From contig JAJQEI010000052.1 in the NCBI GenBank assembly GCA_021201755.1, forward strand, positions 61,149 to 125,148: a stretch of 64,000 bases of DNA. Direction: 5' to 3'. Numbering within the stretch: position 1 is the first letter of the stretch; each line of letters begins with the position of its first letter. The notes beneath the pieces were generated by a model that did not search any database, had not been told where the DNA came from, and saw only the letters and a list, made by a program, of their open reading frames with translations. Source of the stretch: Ruminococcus sp. (GTDB taxonomy: Bacteria > Bacillota > Clostridia > Oscillospirales > Ruminococcaceae). Shown one piece after another: positions 16,831-26,232 of the stretch. Both the position numbers and the translations under genes were made by a program.

Positions 16831-19800
16831 GTGTATTTACAGTCATTGGAGTTACAAGGCTTTAAATCTTTTCCAGATAAAATCAAATTGACATTTGACA
16901 AGGGTTTAACCGGTGTTGTAGGACCAAACGGAAGCGGAAAGAGCAATATTGGCGATGCCGTCCGTTGGGTGTTGGGGGAACAATCTACCAAAACACTTCG
17001 AGGTAACAAAATGGAGGATGTTATCTTCTCCGGAACAAAGTCACGGAAGTCTATGGGATTTGCGACAGTTACATTGGAAATCAACAATGAAACCGGCGAA
17101 CTTGGCGATGATTATGGCGCAGTAGTCAGTGTCACCCGAAAGCTTTATCGCAGCGGGGATAGTGAGTACCGCATCAATGGGAAACAGGTGCGTTTAAAAG
17201 ATGTAACAGAATTATTTATGGATACCGGCATGGGACGAGATGGCTATGCAATTATTGGACAGGGGCGGATTGCGGAAATTGTCAGTGCTAAAAGCACTGA
17301 CCGACGGGATATTTTCGAAGAGGCAGCAGGCGTATCGAAATTTCGTCATAAAAAAGAAGATGCTCAGCGAAAATTAGATGCGGCACAGGAAAATTTAAAT
17401 CGTCTGACAGATATTGTTTCTGAATTAGAAAGCCGAATCGAACCGCTCCGAAAACAATCGGAAAAGGCGAAACAATATGTAGAAATGGCGCAGTCGCAAA
17501 AAGAACTAGAAATTTCCCTTTGGGTACGGCGATTGTCGGCTCTGCGTACGAAAATACAAGAGATGTCTGACGACTATTTGAAAATACAGGCACAATTTGA
17601 TAACGCCGGTTTGGAAATTCAGCAGACAGAACAGCAGATAGAAAAAGGCTATCAAAAAATGCAGGAAAGTACGCTAAAAATCGAATCTTTCCGGCAGGAA
17701 ATTGCCGCAGCAGAAGAACAGGCGGCACAGTTGCAGGCAGCTTTGGCAGTTTGTGAAAACGAAATACATCATGGAGAAGACACCATATGCAGCTTGGAGC
17801 AGCAGATGGAATCGACCAAACAAGAAGCGGAAGAGATGACGTCAAAGCTAGACGGATTGAGCGTACAGATGGTACAGCTGCGACAAAAGCGAGAGTCGTT
17901 GTCACTGGAACAGGAACGGCTGGAACAGGACGCTAAGGAGCTGGAACAGCGTACATCGGTACAGGGCAGTCAGTCAGAACAGGCAAATACGGCACTGCAA
18001 GCACTTTATGTGCGGCAAAGTGAACTGCGTGTGATGTGGCAGACTGCAGCTGGACAACAGGAGGAACTGCGAGTGCGGGTGACAGAGCAAGCTGCCCGAC
18101 AGAATGCTTTACAGCAGGAGTATAACAGTGCATTGTTGGCGGTACAGGAGGCAAAGGATAAGGCACAGGAGGCAAAGGAAAAATTTGCACAGGTGCAAAA
18201 TCAACAGAAGGGTCTTCAAATGCGCTATCAAAATGCCATACAGCTACTGGAGCAGGGAAAGCGCAGTCGAGATAGTGCCACGTTTGCACTTCGTGAAAAG
18301 CGACAGCGGCAGAAGCTATTACAGGATATGGAACGAAATATGGAAGGGTTCACTGGAAGTGTCAAAGCGGTTTTGCGAGCGGACGGTGGTCATCCACACG
18401 GTGTATATGGTACAGTGGCACAGCGTATCACGACGCAGCAAAAATACGGCGTAGCAATCGAAACGGCATTGGGCGGTGCTATGCAAAATTTAATTGTAAC
18501 GGATGAAAATGCCGCAAAGCAGTGGATTCGCTTCTTGGCGAAAAATCATGCAGGCAGAGCGACGTTTTTACCCTTGACTTCTGTACGTGGTCGTGAATGG
18601 AAAGAGTCTGGTTTGGAGTCGTATGACGGTTTTGTAGGTGTTGCAGCGAATTTGGTGGAATATGAATCACAATTTCGAGAAATTGTGCAGTTTTTACTTG
18701 GTCGTATTGTCGTAGCGGAGGATTTGAATGTGGCGACGGAACTGGCGAAGGCATATCGCTATCGATTTCGTATTGTGACACTGGACGGACAGGTTATCAA
18801 TGCAGGCGGTTCGTTTACCGGCGGTTCGGCACAGCGTTCCGGTGGCGTTATGACGAGAAAGGCAGAACTGAACACGCTATCCGGTGAGGTGAAAAAGCTG
18901 GAAGAGGACTTGAAGCGAGAAGAAGCTGCGTTTCAAAAAGTACAGCAACAGTCCGTACAGCTAGAAGGACAGCTTGAAACTTTGCAGCGGCAATGTCGAG
19001 TTGCAGAATCGGAAAGTGTCAACGCCAATGCGCAGATGGAAAAATGTGGCTATGTGCGACAGCAGGCGGAAAGTCACTTGCAGCAGGCGCAGATGAATCG
19101 GGATCAGTTTTTGCAACGGCAGCAGGAGTCGGCAGAAAAGGTAGCATCTGCCAAAGAGGCGTTATCTCAAGTTGAAGCGGATATGCAAGCGGCACAGTCT
19201 GCACTGCGGCAAGAAACTATACAGCTGAATGAACTGCAAAAGCAACAGGCGAAGCTATCTGATCGGCGAACACAATTGCAATTGAAGGTGATTGCCGTAG
19301 AAAAAGACATGGAAATTTTGACACGGGAAATTGGACAGCAGGGGAATATGCAGAAGTCGCTGCAAGAGCGATTGACGGAAATTGAACGAGATAGCATGTT
19401 GCAAAAACAGCGCATTACGGAAAAACAGGCGGAGCTGGAACAGACAAAACAACAATTGGAACAATTAAAATCTGCACAGTCTGGCAGCCGCAAACAAATA
19501 CAGCAGTGGCAGCAAATTCATGATGAACAGGATAGTAATGTGCGGCAGTTGCAGTCGGGACTTACGGAGTGGAATACTGCAAAAGAACGGTTTTCCGGCG
19601 AGATGGAATGGATTGACGAGCGAAAGAGCAATGCACAGAGGGATTATGATGGTGTCGTTCGACAGCTGTTTGAACAATATGAATTATCTCTATCAGAGGC
19701 ACAAAATTTTGCAAAACCGCTGGATGACTTGCAGGATGCACAGCGACAGCTGCAAAGTATCAAAGGGAGGATTCGTGCGCTTGGTTCTGTGAATGTGGCA

Positions 19801-20394
19801 TCTATTCAGGAATATCAGGAGGTGTCGGAACGTTATCGCTTTTTGTCGGAACAAATGGGAGATGCACAGACGGCGAAGCGAGAACTGGAGGATTTGATTG
19901 TTTCCTTGACGACGGAAATGCAGCGAATATTTTCGGAGAGCTTTACGGAAATCAATCAGAATTTCAAAGAGATTTTTGTCGATTTATTCGGTGGCGGCGA
20001 TGCGAGACTAGAGTTGACTTATCCGGACGATGTACTGGAATCGGGCATTGAAATTAAAGTTGCACCGCCGGGAAAGGTGATTAAAAATCTGATTTCTCTG
20101 TCCGGTGGGGAACAGTCTTTTGTGGCAATTGCCATATATTTTGCGATTTTACGCTTACATCCGTCACCGTTTTGTATTTTAGACGAAATTGATGCGGCAC
20201 TTGATGAGGGAAATGTGCGGAAGTATGCGCAGTATTTGCGAAATTTCACGGATACGACGCAATTTATTTTGGTGACCCATCGACGCAGTGCCATGGAAGA
20301 AGCAAGCGTATTCTATGGCGTAACCATGCAAGAGGACGGCGTTTCAAAGCTATTGCGTATGGAACAAGAAGAATTTTCAGAACTAGAGAGCTGA
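16831..20394 (+). CDS. smc: chromosome segregation protein SMC
   Basis: The 1187-residue ATPase organises and segregates the chromosome with ScpA and ScpB. Walker A GPNGSGKS is at 31-38, the long Gln/Glu-rich coiled coil spans roughly 165-500 and 670-1010, the hinge lies between (around 520-660, with GVAIETALGGAMQNLIV), and the C-terminal head holds ISLSGGEQSFVAIAIYFA and Walker B FCILDEIDAALDEGN. A GTG start at 16831 is preferred over the ATG at 16810 because TAGGAG precedes it and homologues begin MYLQSLELQGFKSF. It precedes ftsY, as in many Firmicutes. Confidence 0.97.
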   Translation: MYLQSLELQGFKSFPDKIKLTFDKGLTGVVGPNGSGKSNIGDAVRWVLGEQSTKTLRGNKMEDVIFSGTKSRKSMGFATVTLEINNETGELGDDYGAVVSVTRKLYRSGDSEYRINGKQVRLKDVTELFMDTGMGRDGYAIIGQGRIAEIVSAKSTDRRDIFEEAAGVSKFRHKKEDAQRKLDAAQENLNRLTDIVSELESRIEPLRKQSEKAKQYVEMAQSQKELEISLWVRRLSALRTKIQEMSDDYLKIQAQFDNAGLEIQQTEQQIEKGYQKMQESTLKIESFRQEIAAAEEQAAQLQAALAVCENEIHHGEDTICSLEQQMESTKQEAEEMTSKLDGLSVQMVQLRQKRESLSLEQERLEQDAKELEQRTSVQGSQSEQANTALQALYVRQSELRVMWQTAAGQQEELRVRVTEQAARQNALQQEYNSALLAVQEAKDKAQEAKEKFAQVQNQQKGLQMRYQNAIQLLEQGKRSRDSATFALREKRQRQKLLQDMERNMEGFTGSVKAVLRADGGHPHGVYGTVAQRITTQQKYGVAIETALGGAMQNLIVTDENAAKQWIRFLAKNHAGRATFLPLTSVRGREWKESGLESYDGFVGVAANLVEYESQFREIVQFLLGRIVVAEDLNVATELAKAYRYRFRIVTLDGQVINAGGSFTGGSAQRSGGVMTRKAELNTLSGEVKKLEEDLKREEAAFQKVQQQSVQLEGQLETLQRQCRVAESESVNANAQMEKCGYVRQQAESHLQQAQMNRDQFLQRQQESAEKVASAKEALSQVEADMQAAQSALRQETIQLNELQKQQAKLSDRRTQLQLKVIAVEKDMEILTREIGQQGNMQKSLQERLTEIERDSMLQKQRITEKQAELEQTKQQLEQLKSAQSGSRKQIQQWQQIHDEQDSNVRQLQSGLTEWNTAKERFSGEMEWIDERKSNAQRDYDGVVRQLFEQYELSLSEAQNFAKPLDDLQDAQRQLQSIKGRIRALGSVNVASIQEYQEVSERYRFLSEQMGDAQTAKRELEDLIVSLTTEMQRIFSESFTEINQNFKEIFVDLFGGGDARLELTYPDDVLESGIEIKVAPPGKVIKNLISLSGGEQSFVAIAIYFAILRLHPSPFCILDEIDAALDEGNVRKYAQYLRNFTDTTQFILVTHRRSAMEEASVFYGVTMQEDGVSKLLRMEQEEFSELES

Positions 20395-20411
20395 TTGCGG
20401 AGGTAAAGATT

Positions 20412-21734
20412 ATGGGCTTATTTGATCGAAAGAAAAAGGATAAAGAAAAGGGAAGCTTTTGGAAGCGGAAACAAGAAGCGCAGGGCGATGTACGTATTTT
20501 ACCGCCGGACGAGGAAATTGCTGCCGAAGCGGATCAGATTGCGTCAGAGACACTTCAGGCGAGAGCAGAACAGGAACAGGATGAAATTGAAAAGGCACGA
20601 CAAGATGCTGCGTTAGCAGTCCAACTGGACGAAATGTGGCAAGAGGCGATAGAACTGGCACGAAAAGCCGCCTTACAAGCGCAAGGCGTCGAAGTGGAAG
20701 AAGATTATGACGATGCGGAAGTACTGGACGAAGAAGAGGAATCCGAGGAGATAGAAGAATCGGAGGAGACATCGGAAAAAATCATAGAAGAGGAGAAGTC
20801 AGCACCGAAAAGGGGACTTTTCTCGAAACTGCGAGAAGGACTAAAAAAGACGAAAGATGCCATGATGACACGAATTCAGGGCGTCCTAAGCGGTTTTACG
20901 AGGATAGATGACGAGCTATTTGATGAGCTGGAAGAAACGCTGATTATGAGTGACTTAGGACCGGAAACTTCGGTGGAAATATGCGATTTGCTGCGACAGC
21001 GTGTGAAAGAGCGGAGTGTAACAGACCCGAATGAAATTATGGGTATGATTCAGGAGATTATTACGGAAATGTTGGGCGAGGATGCTGTATTGGAATATCC
21101 AACAAAGCCGACCATTATTCTGGTAATTGGCGTCAATGGTGCGGGGAAAACGACTACCATCGGGAAACTATGTTATCAGCTAAAAAACGAAGGCAAAAAA
21201 GTTCTAGTAGCAGCGGCGGATACGTTCCGTGCAGCAGCAATCGATCAGCTGGAGGTATGGACAGAGCGTGCTGGGGTGGATCTCATTAAGCACGAGGAAG
21301 GCTCTGACCCAGGTGCAGTGGTTTATGATGCCGTGCAGGCGGCGAAGGCGAGAGATTGCGATGTTCTGATTTGCGATACAGCTGGGCGACTGCATAACAA
21401 GAAAAACTTGATGCAGGAACTATCGAAAATCAATCGAATAATCACGACTCAAGCGGAGGATAGCCATGTAGAAGTATTGCTGATTCTGGATGCGACAACG
21501 GGTCAAAATGCTGTCAACCAGGCACGGCTGTTCCAGGAGACTGCCGACATTACTGGCATTGTCCTGACCAAGCTGGACGGTACGGCAAAGGGTGGAATTA
21601 TTGTTTCAATCCGCAATGAGTTGGGAATTCCCGTGAAGCTTGTTGGCGTAGGGGAAAAGATTGATGATCTTCAGCCGTTCTGTGGTGTCGATTTTGTCAA
21701 AGCACTGTTTCAGACAAATGAGGAGGTGTCGTGA
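20412..21734 (+). CDS. ftsY: signal recognition particle receptor FtsY
   Basis: The 440-residue GTPase docks the SRP-ribosome complex at the membrane. Residues 1-130 form an unusually long acidic and coiled A domain (for example EVLDEEEESEEIEESEETSE). The N domain begins near 135 (GLFSKLREGLKKTKDAM), and the G domain has GVNGAGKTTTIGKL (240-253), DTFRAAAIDQL, CDTAGRL, TKLDGTAKGG. GGAGG lies upstream of the ATG. Its stop codon overlaps the start of rdgB. Confidence 0.97.
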   Translation: MGLFDRKKKDKEKGSFWKRKQEAQGDVRILPPDEEIAAEADQIASETLQARAEQEQDEIEKARQDAALAVQLDEMWQEAIELARKAALQAQGVEVEEDYDDAEVLDEEEESEEIEESEETSEKIIEEEKSAPKRGLFSKLREGLKKTKDAMMTRIQGVLSGFTRIDDELFDELEETLIMSDLGPETSVEICDLLRQRVKERSVTDPNEIMGMIQEIITEMLGEDAVLEYPTKPTIILVIGVNGAGKTTTIGKLCYQLKNEGKKVLVAAADTFRAAAIDQLEVWTERAGVDLIKHEEGSDPGAVVYDAVQAAKARDCDVLICDTAGRLHNKKNLMQELSKINRIITTQAEDSHVEVLLILDATTGQNAVNQARLFQETADITGIVLTKLDGTAKGGIIVSIRNELGIPVKLVGVGEKIDDLQPFCGVDFVKALFQTNEEVS

Positions 21735-22330
21735 TGCAGAAAATTGTTGTTGCATCGAACAATGCCGGAAAATTGCGAGAGATTCGCAGCATTCTAGAAC
21801 CATTTGGGTTTGAGACATTATCTCAAAAGCAGGTGGGGTATGAGTTGGACGTAGAAGAAACTGGCACAACATTTCAGGAAAATGCTGCCATAAAAGCACA
21901 GGCGGTATTTGATGCACTTCATTGTGCAGTGATTGCCGATGACAGCGGCTTGGTAGTAGATGCGCTGGACGGTGCGCCAGGCATATACTCCCATCGTTTT
22001 GCCGGTGCAGATGCCACAGATGCCCAGCGAAATAACAAGTTGTTAGAGATGCTTAAGGATATGCCAACAGAAAAGCGTATGGCACGTTTTATCTGTGCCA
22101 TTTGTTATATGGATGAAAATGGAAAGCAGCATTTCTTTGAAGGAAAATGTGAGGGGATAATTGGAACACAGCTGCGTGGCGAAAATGGTTTTGGGTACGA
22201 TCCGCTGTTCTACGTAGGCGGAAAGTCGATGGCGGAATATTCCACAGCGGAAAAGAATCAGATGAGTCATCGTGCTGAGGCACTGCGGCAGCTGGAGAAA
22301 TACCTAGAAAGGAGCTTCTCAATATGTTAA
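21734..22330 (+). CDS. rdgB: XTP/dITP diphosphatase (HAM1/RdgB)
   Basis: The 198-residue enzyme removes non-canonical purine triphosphates from the nucleotide pool. The family start QKIVVASNNAGKLREI is followed by ETGTTFQENAAIKAQAV, VIADDSGLVVDALDGAPGIYSHRFAG and the late motif NGFGYDPLFY. AGGAGG lies seven bases before the ATG at 21734, which overlaps the ftsY stop. An alternative GTG one codon earlier is less likely. Confidence 0.96.
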   Translation: MQKIVVASNNAGKLREIRSILEPFGFETLSQKQVGYELDVEETGTTFQENAAIKAQAVFDALHCAVIADDSGLVVDALDGAPGIYSHRFAGADATDAQRNNKLLEMLKDMPTEKRMARFICAICYMDENGKQHFFEGKCEGIIGTQLRGENGFGYDPLFYVGGKSMAEYSTAEKNQMSHRAEALRQLEKYLERSFSIC

Positions 22331-22611
22331 CAAGCAAACAACGTGCCACACTCCGTGGTATTGCCAGTACGTATGAGACAATTTTGCAAGTGGGAAAAGG
22401 CGGCATTCAGGAGGCATTGATACAGCAGGTGAAAGATACATTGAAAAAGCGAGAACTGATTAAAATGCGTGTGCTGGACAACTGTCCCTTGGATGCGAAG
22501 GAGGCGGCTGTACAGCTGGCGGAGGCGACGAAATCAGAAGTCGTACAGGTGATCGGCAGTCGATTTATCCTGTTTAAGCGCAATCCACAAAATATGGTGG
22601 TGCAGCTTTGA
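22324..22611 (+). CDS. yhbY: YhbY-family RNA-binding protein (CRM domain)
   Basis: The 95-residue protein is a single CRM domain: MLTSKQRATLRGIASTYE, then VGKGGIQEALIQQVKDTLKKRELIKMRVLDN and the terminal VQVIGSRFILFKRN. Family members associate with pre-50S ribosomes. It overlaps rdgB by seven bases and nadD by one, so the three are translationally coupled. Confidence 0.95.
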   Translation: MLTSKQRATLRGIASTYETILQVGKGGIQEALIQQVKDTLKKRELIKMRVLDNCPLDAKEAAVQLAEATKSEVVQVIGSRFILFKRNPQNMVVQL

Positions 22612-23240
22612 TGGCGAAACCGAGAATCGGACTGTTTGGTGGTAGTTTTAATCCCATTCACAATGGACATCTTCACTTGATGTCGGCTGCAAAGGAACAG
22701 TTACAGTTAGAACAGGTGATTTTATTGCCGGCAAGGGTTTCCCCTTTTAAACAGCATCAGACAGATATGGTGTCGGCGGCGAATCGATACGCTATGTGTC
22801 AATTAGCAGTGGAAGATTTTTCGGATTGTCGTGTAGATGATTTTGAATTGCAGCAAAAAGGTGTCAGCTATAGCTTATTTTCGGCTCGACATTTTTCGAC
22901 GTGTTTCCCCAACTATCAGCTCATCTGGCTCATGGGCAGCGATATGTTCCTACAGTTTCAACAGTGGTATCATTGGGAAGAATTTTTGGAATATGCTGCA
23001 CTTGGCGTATTGGCACGAAGCGATGCGGATCAGGAAAAGATAGCAATTCAGCAGGAAAGGCTTTCGCCATATGGTACAATCTTTTTGTGCGAGGCACCGG
23101 TTTCTACGGTTTCTTCTACAAAAATTCGTGAAAAATGCAAAAAACAAGAAAATTTTTCTTGCTATTTGCCGCAAAAAGTAGTACAATATATCATATCACA
23201 TGGATTTTACAAAGAAGATCAGATGAGAAAGGAATCATAA
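22611..23240 (+). CDS. nadD: nicotinate-nucleotide adenylyltransferase
   Basis: The 209-residue enzyme makes deamido-NAD from nicotinate mononucleotide and ATP. The nucleotidyltransferase motif GLFGGSFNPIHNGHL is at 7-21 and the second motif VSSTKIRE near 164. The ATG at 22611 shares its first base with the yhbY stop. NadD next to YqeK is the common Firmicutes order. Confidence 0.96.
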   Translation: MAKPRIGLFGGSFNPIHNGHLHLMSAAKEQLQLEQVILLPARVSPFKQHQTDMVSAANRYAMCQLAVEDFSDCRVDDFELQQKGVSYSLFSARHFSTCFPNYQLIWLMGSDMFLQFQQWYHWEEFLEYAALGVLARSDADQEKIAIQQERLSPYGTIFLCEAPVSTVSSTKIREKCKKQENFSCYLPQKVVQYIISHGFYKEDQMRKES

Positions 23241-23241
23241 C

Positions 23242-23823
23242 ATGACAGAATGGGAAACATACGACATCTATCTGAAAGAACACCTTTCACAGAAACGCTA
23301 TGTACACTCTCGTAATGTTGCGGAGGCAAGCGAAAGGTTGGCGAAACGCTATGGTGGCGTCAGTGTGGAAAAAGCGTTCTTTGCCGGATTGGTACACGAT
23401 ATTTCAAAGGAAGATCCGAAGGAAACGCAGTATGAACTGGTGTGTCGTTCCAAAATGCAGGTGTGTGAAGAAGAACGACAAGCGTTTAAGGTTTGGCACG
23501 GCATTGCCGGTGCCGTACGATTGGAGGAACAGTTCGGCGTGACGGATTTGGATATACTCCGTGCGGTTCGTTTTCACACAGTAGGTCGTGCGGGAATGTC
23601 ACAGCTGGAAAAAATTGTTTATCTGGCGGATATGATTTCAAAAGAACGGAGTTATTCCGATGTGGATGTGATGCGACGGAAAGCCATGGAAAGCTTGAAT
23701 GTGGGGATGCTATATGCATTGGAATATTCCTTGAAAAAGCTTTTGCGTAAAGAGGTGAGAATTCCACACTACACGGTGGAAGCTTATAATGAGATGTTGA
23801 CGGCGTTACAGCAGGAAGGATGA
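23242..23823 (+). CDS. yqeK: HD-domain Ap4A hydrolase YqeK
   Basis: The 193-residue protein has the HD pattern RYVHSRNVAEASERLAKRYG, then AGLVHDISKE (metal-binding His-Asp) and VRFHTVGRAGMSQLEKIVYLADMIS. YqeK symmetrically hydrolyses diadenosine tetraphosphate. It starts one base after the nadD stop, with AAAGGAATC as ribosome site. Confidence 0.95.
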   Translation: MTEWETYDIYLKEHLSQKRYVHSRNVAEASERLAKRYGGVSVEKAFFAGLVHDISKEDPKETQYELVCRSKMQVCEEERQAFKVWHGIAGAVRLEEQFGVTDLDILRAVRFHTVGRAGMSQLEKIVYLADMISKERSYSDVDVMRRKAMESLNVGMLYALEYSLKKLLRKEVRIPHYTVEAYNEMLTALQQEG

Positions 23824-23833
23824 AAAAGCACTT

Positions 23834-25387
23834 ATGAGCAAAGGGAATCGCAGACAGGAGAACGATCGTGCCAACCCGAATGAAGAACAGGCTTATGACG
23901 AAAAGGCATATCGTCGTGCAAGGGCAAGGATTGATGCGATGCAGGACGATCAATGGGAAGACGGCGTATACGAAGACGGATATGACGATCTGGAAATGGA
24001 TATGTACGATGCCGGATATGATGGAGAAGACTACTATGACGATGATATCGACTATAACGCCTCCTATGATACGATGGCAGATTCCGCTGCAATGGGAGAA
24101 TACGATAAAAAGCGGAAAAAGACGAAACAGTCTCATGCAAAAGAGAGAAAGCGCAGTGCCAACCGTCAAAAGACATCTACACGTTTCGGTACACAGGTGC
24201 GGCAGAGAAAGTGGGCGGATGCGCTGATTACAGTTGTTGCACTGCTGGCTACTATTGTATTGATTATCGTGATGGTGTTAAATGTTCCGATTATCCGCTA
24301 TGAGAAAACAACAGGGAATATAACGACGACACAACAGGTTTCCGTGCTGAAATATTGGAAGCTTTGGCAGCCGCTGGTAGAACAGGAGGGTGAGCTTTCA
24401 AAAGCGAGTTATGACAGTACGGTGGATTTGAACCTGAAAGAAGATTTGGAAGAGGATTACACTGACGGATTGGATCTCGACCAAATTATTGAGGGACAGT
24501 ACACGATTCTGTTTTTGGGTATGGATGAAAGCGGTGATCTTTCTGACGTGAATTGGATTTTTCAGTTCGACTTGATTGCAGGAACGCTGAATATTCTACA
24601 AATTCCACGAGATAGCTATATGCCCGATTATGCTTCGTATTCGACGGCGAAGTTTAACAGCATCTATAGCAGCGGACAGGAGACTGGTGTGACACCAATT
24701 CAGCGTGTCGTCAATGCCATAGAAGATTGCTTCTGTATGTACATTGACTGTTATGTGAAGCTGGATTGTGAAGATATTGCAAATATTGTAGATTCCATTG
24801 GCGGTATTCCGATTACATTGCCGGAAGAAATTGTTTATGAAGCGGACAAAGTTTTACCGGCGGGAGAACAGGTCTTGACGGGTGAACAGTCCGAGTGGTT
24901 TATTCGGTTCCGTCACGGATATGATGAGGGCGATATTGGCAGAGTCAAGGCACAGCGAATTTTTCTGGCGGCGATGATGGAAAAAATGCTTGATATGTCA
25001 CAGATAGAGCTGTATTCGGCAATGACGGAAATCTATAATAATAAATGGATTGCTACAGATTTGTCGCTGGAACAGATTAGCATGATTGCAGATTTTGCGT
25101 CTGAACGGCTGACATTGGATTATGTAAATGTCTTTATGGTTCCGGGTGAAGGTGCTTATTATTATCCAGGTGACGGTTCTGCACAGTCGGTTTATTCGAT
25201 TCACAAATCGGCGACGGTGGATTTGCTCAATGGTTATTTCCATCCATATCAAAACGAAATTTACGTGGATGAAAGTGCTATTGTAGAACTGGTACCGGAG
25301 GGCTCTTATCTTTCGATGGTGTATGACGATACGCAAGAAACACTGGAGGATATTAATAAGGGTGACACCGACGACGGTGCCCAATAG
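23834..25387 (+). CDS. LytR-CpsA-Psr (LCP) family cell-wall ligase
   Basis: The 517-residue protein starts with about 130 cytoplasmic residues very rich in Asp, Glu and Tyr (EDGYDDLEMDMYDAGYDGED) followed by a basic stretch. One membrane segment spans about 133-155 (ALITVVALLATIVLIIVMVL). The extracytoplasmic LCP domain (about 230-430) shows TILFLGMDESGDLSDVNWIF, QIPRDSYMPD, VDSIGGIPITLPEE and RFRHGYDEGDIGRVKAQR. LCP enzymes attach secondary polymers to peptidoglycan. The acidic tyrosine-rich tail is longer than usual and may be a phosphorylation target, which is inference. Confidence 0.92.
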   Translation: MSKGNRRQENDRANPNEEQAYDEKAYRRARARIDAMQDDQWEDGVYEDGYDDLEMDMYDAGYDGEDYYDDDIDYNASYDTMADSAAMGEYDKKRKKTKQSHAKERKRSANRQKTSTRFGTQVRQRKWADALITVVALLATIVLIIVMVLNVPIIRYEKTTGNITTTQQVSVLKYWKLWQPLVEQEGELSKASYDSTVDLNLKEDLEEDYTDGLDLDQIIEGQYTILFLGMDESGDLSDVNWIFQFDLIAGTLNILQIPRDSYMPDYASYSTAKFNSIYSSGQETGVTPIQRVVNAIEDCFCMYIDCYVKLDCEDIANIVDSIGGIPITLPEEIVYEADKVLPAGEQVLTGEQSEWFIRFRHGYDEGDIGRVKAQRIFLAAMMEKMLDMSQIELYSAMTEIYNNKWIATDLSLEQISMIADFASERLTLDYVNVFMVPGEGAYYYPGDGSAQSVYSIHKSATVDLLNGYFHPYQNEIYVDESAIVELVPEGSYLSMVYDDTQETLEDINKGDTDDGAQ

Positions 25388-25414
25388 CCGATAAGGCAAG
25401 GAGAGAGAATTCGT

Positions 25415-25783
25415 ATGACGCAACAAGAATTTTTGAAATTGATTGTAAAAGCATTGGACAGCAAGCGTGCAGAGGATATTCAAGTTTTGCACGTAGAGGA
25501 TTTGACGATTTTGGGCGATTATTTTGTGATTGCCAGCGGTGGCAGCACAACCCAGACACGGACACTGGCAGACGAGGTGGAATATCAGGCATCGAAAGTG
25601 GGTAAGGAGCCGCTGCATCGTGAGGGAAGAGGAAACGGCTCAAATTGGATTGTTCTGGACTATGGCGATGTAATTGTGCATATTTTTTACAAGGAGACTC
25701 GGTCGTTCTATCAGTTGGAACGACTTTGGGCAGACGGCGATCCGGTGGATATTTCCGCTTGGGTAAAGCCGGATAAAATTTAA
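25415..25783 (+). CDS. rsfS: ribosomal silencing factor RsfS
   Basis: The 122-residue protein binds L14 and blocks subunit joining during starvation. The family motifs VLHVEDLTILGDYFVIASG and NWIVLDYGDVIVHIFYKETRSFYQLERLW are both complete. GGAGAGAG lies upstream. It is preceded by yqeK and the LCP gene, the usual nadD-yqeK-LCP-rsfS block. Confidence 0.96.
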   Translation: MTQQEFLKLIVKALDSKRAEDIQVLHVEDLTILGDYFVIASGGSTTQTRTLADEVEYQASKVGKEPLHREGRGNGSNWIVLDYGDVIVHIFYKETRSFYQLERLWADGDPVDISAWVKPDKI

Positions 25784-25804
25784 ACAAAGAGAGGAATGTT
25801 TTTT

Positions 25805-26146
25805 ATGCAAGAAAAAGGGCAAAAGTGGGTCTATGGAATTAGTATCTATATGGTACTAAAAGCAGTGCTGAATTTGATTATCAATATTTCAGCTGGAAAT
25901 GTGGTGTATCTGATTATCGCAGTGGTGGCTTTTGTACTGCTGACACAGCGTATTCCGTTTATCCAATACTACATTCAGTATGTTGTGGCAGCATATTTGG
26001 TGTTGGTATTCCTGATAAACGTTGGCAACAATATCAGCAATTTCAGTGATAACTGGTTTTACCTTTTAGAGGGTATTGTAGATCTGGGCGCAGCGGTGGT
26101 GTTGGTATTTGAAAAGAATGTGCGTGCATTTTTTCACAACGACTAA
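25805..26146 (+). CDS. small four-helix membrane protein, unknown function
   Basis: I do not recognise this 113-residue protein. It has about four hydrophobic segments (near 9-28, 30-45, 53-73 and 84-101), with short polar ends and a C-terminal KNVRAFFHND. The ATG at 25805 is preferred over 25796 because GAGG lies ten bases before it and only one before the other. It sits between rsfS and leuS and is probably co-transcribed with them. Confidence 0.75.
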   Translation: MQEKGQKWVYGISIYMVLKAVLNLIINISAGNVVYLIIAVVAFVLLTQRIPFIQYYIQYVVAAYLVLVFLINVGNNISNFSDNWFYLLEGIVDLGAAVVLVFEKNVRAFFHND

Positions 26147-26232
26147 ACACAGATTGAACACAAGCGGACGGCGAAACGTGATACAAAATATGACTGCGTT
26201 TTTCGCTGCGGATGAAAGGAACGATTTGAACA

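Noticed and set aside
26147..26232. T-box riboswitch before leuS
   Set aside because: Only 86 bases are available, with no specifier loop, T-box sequence or terminator pair.
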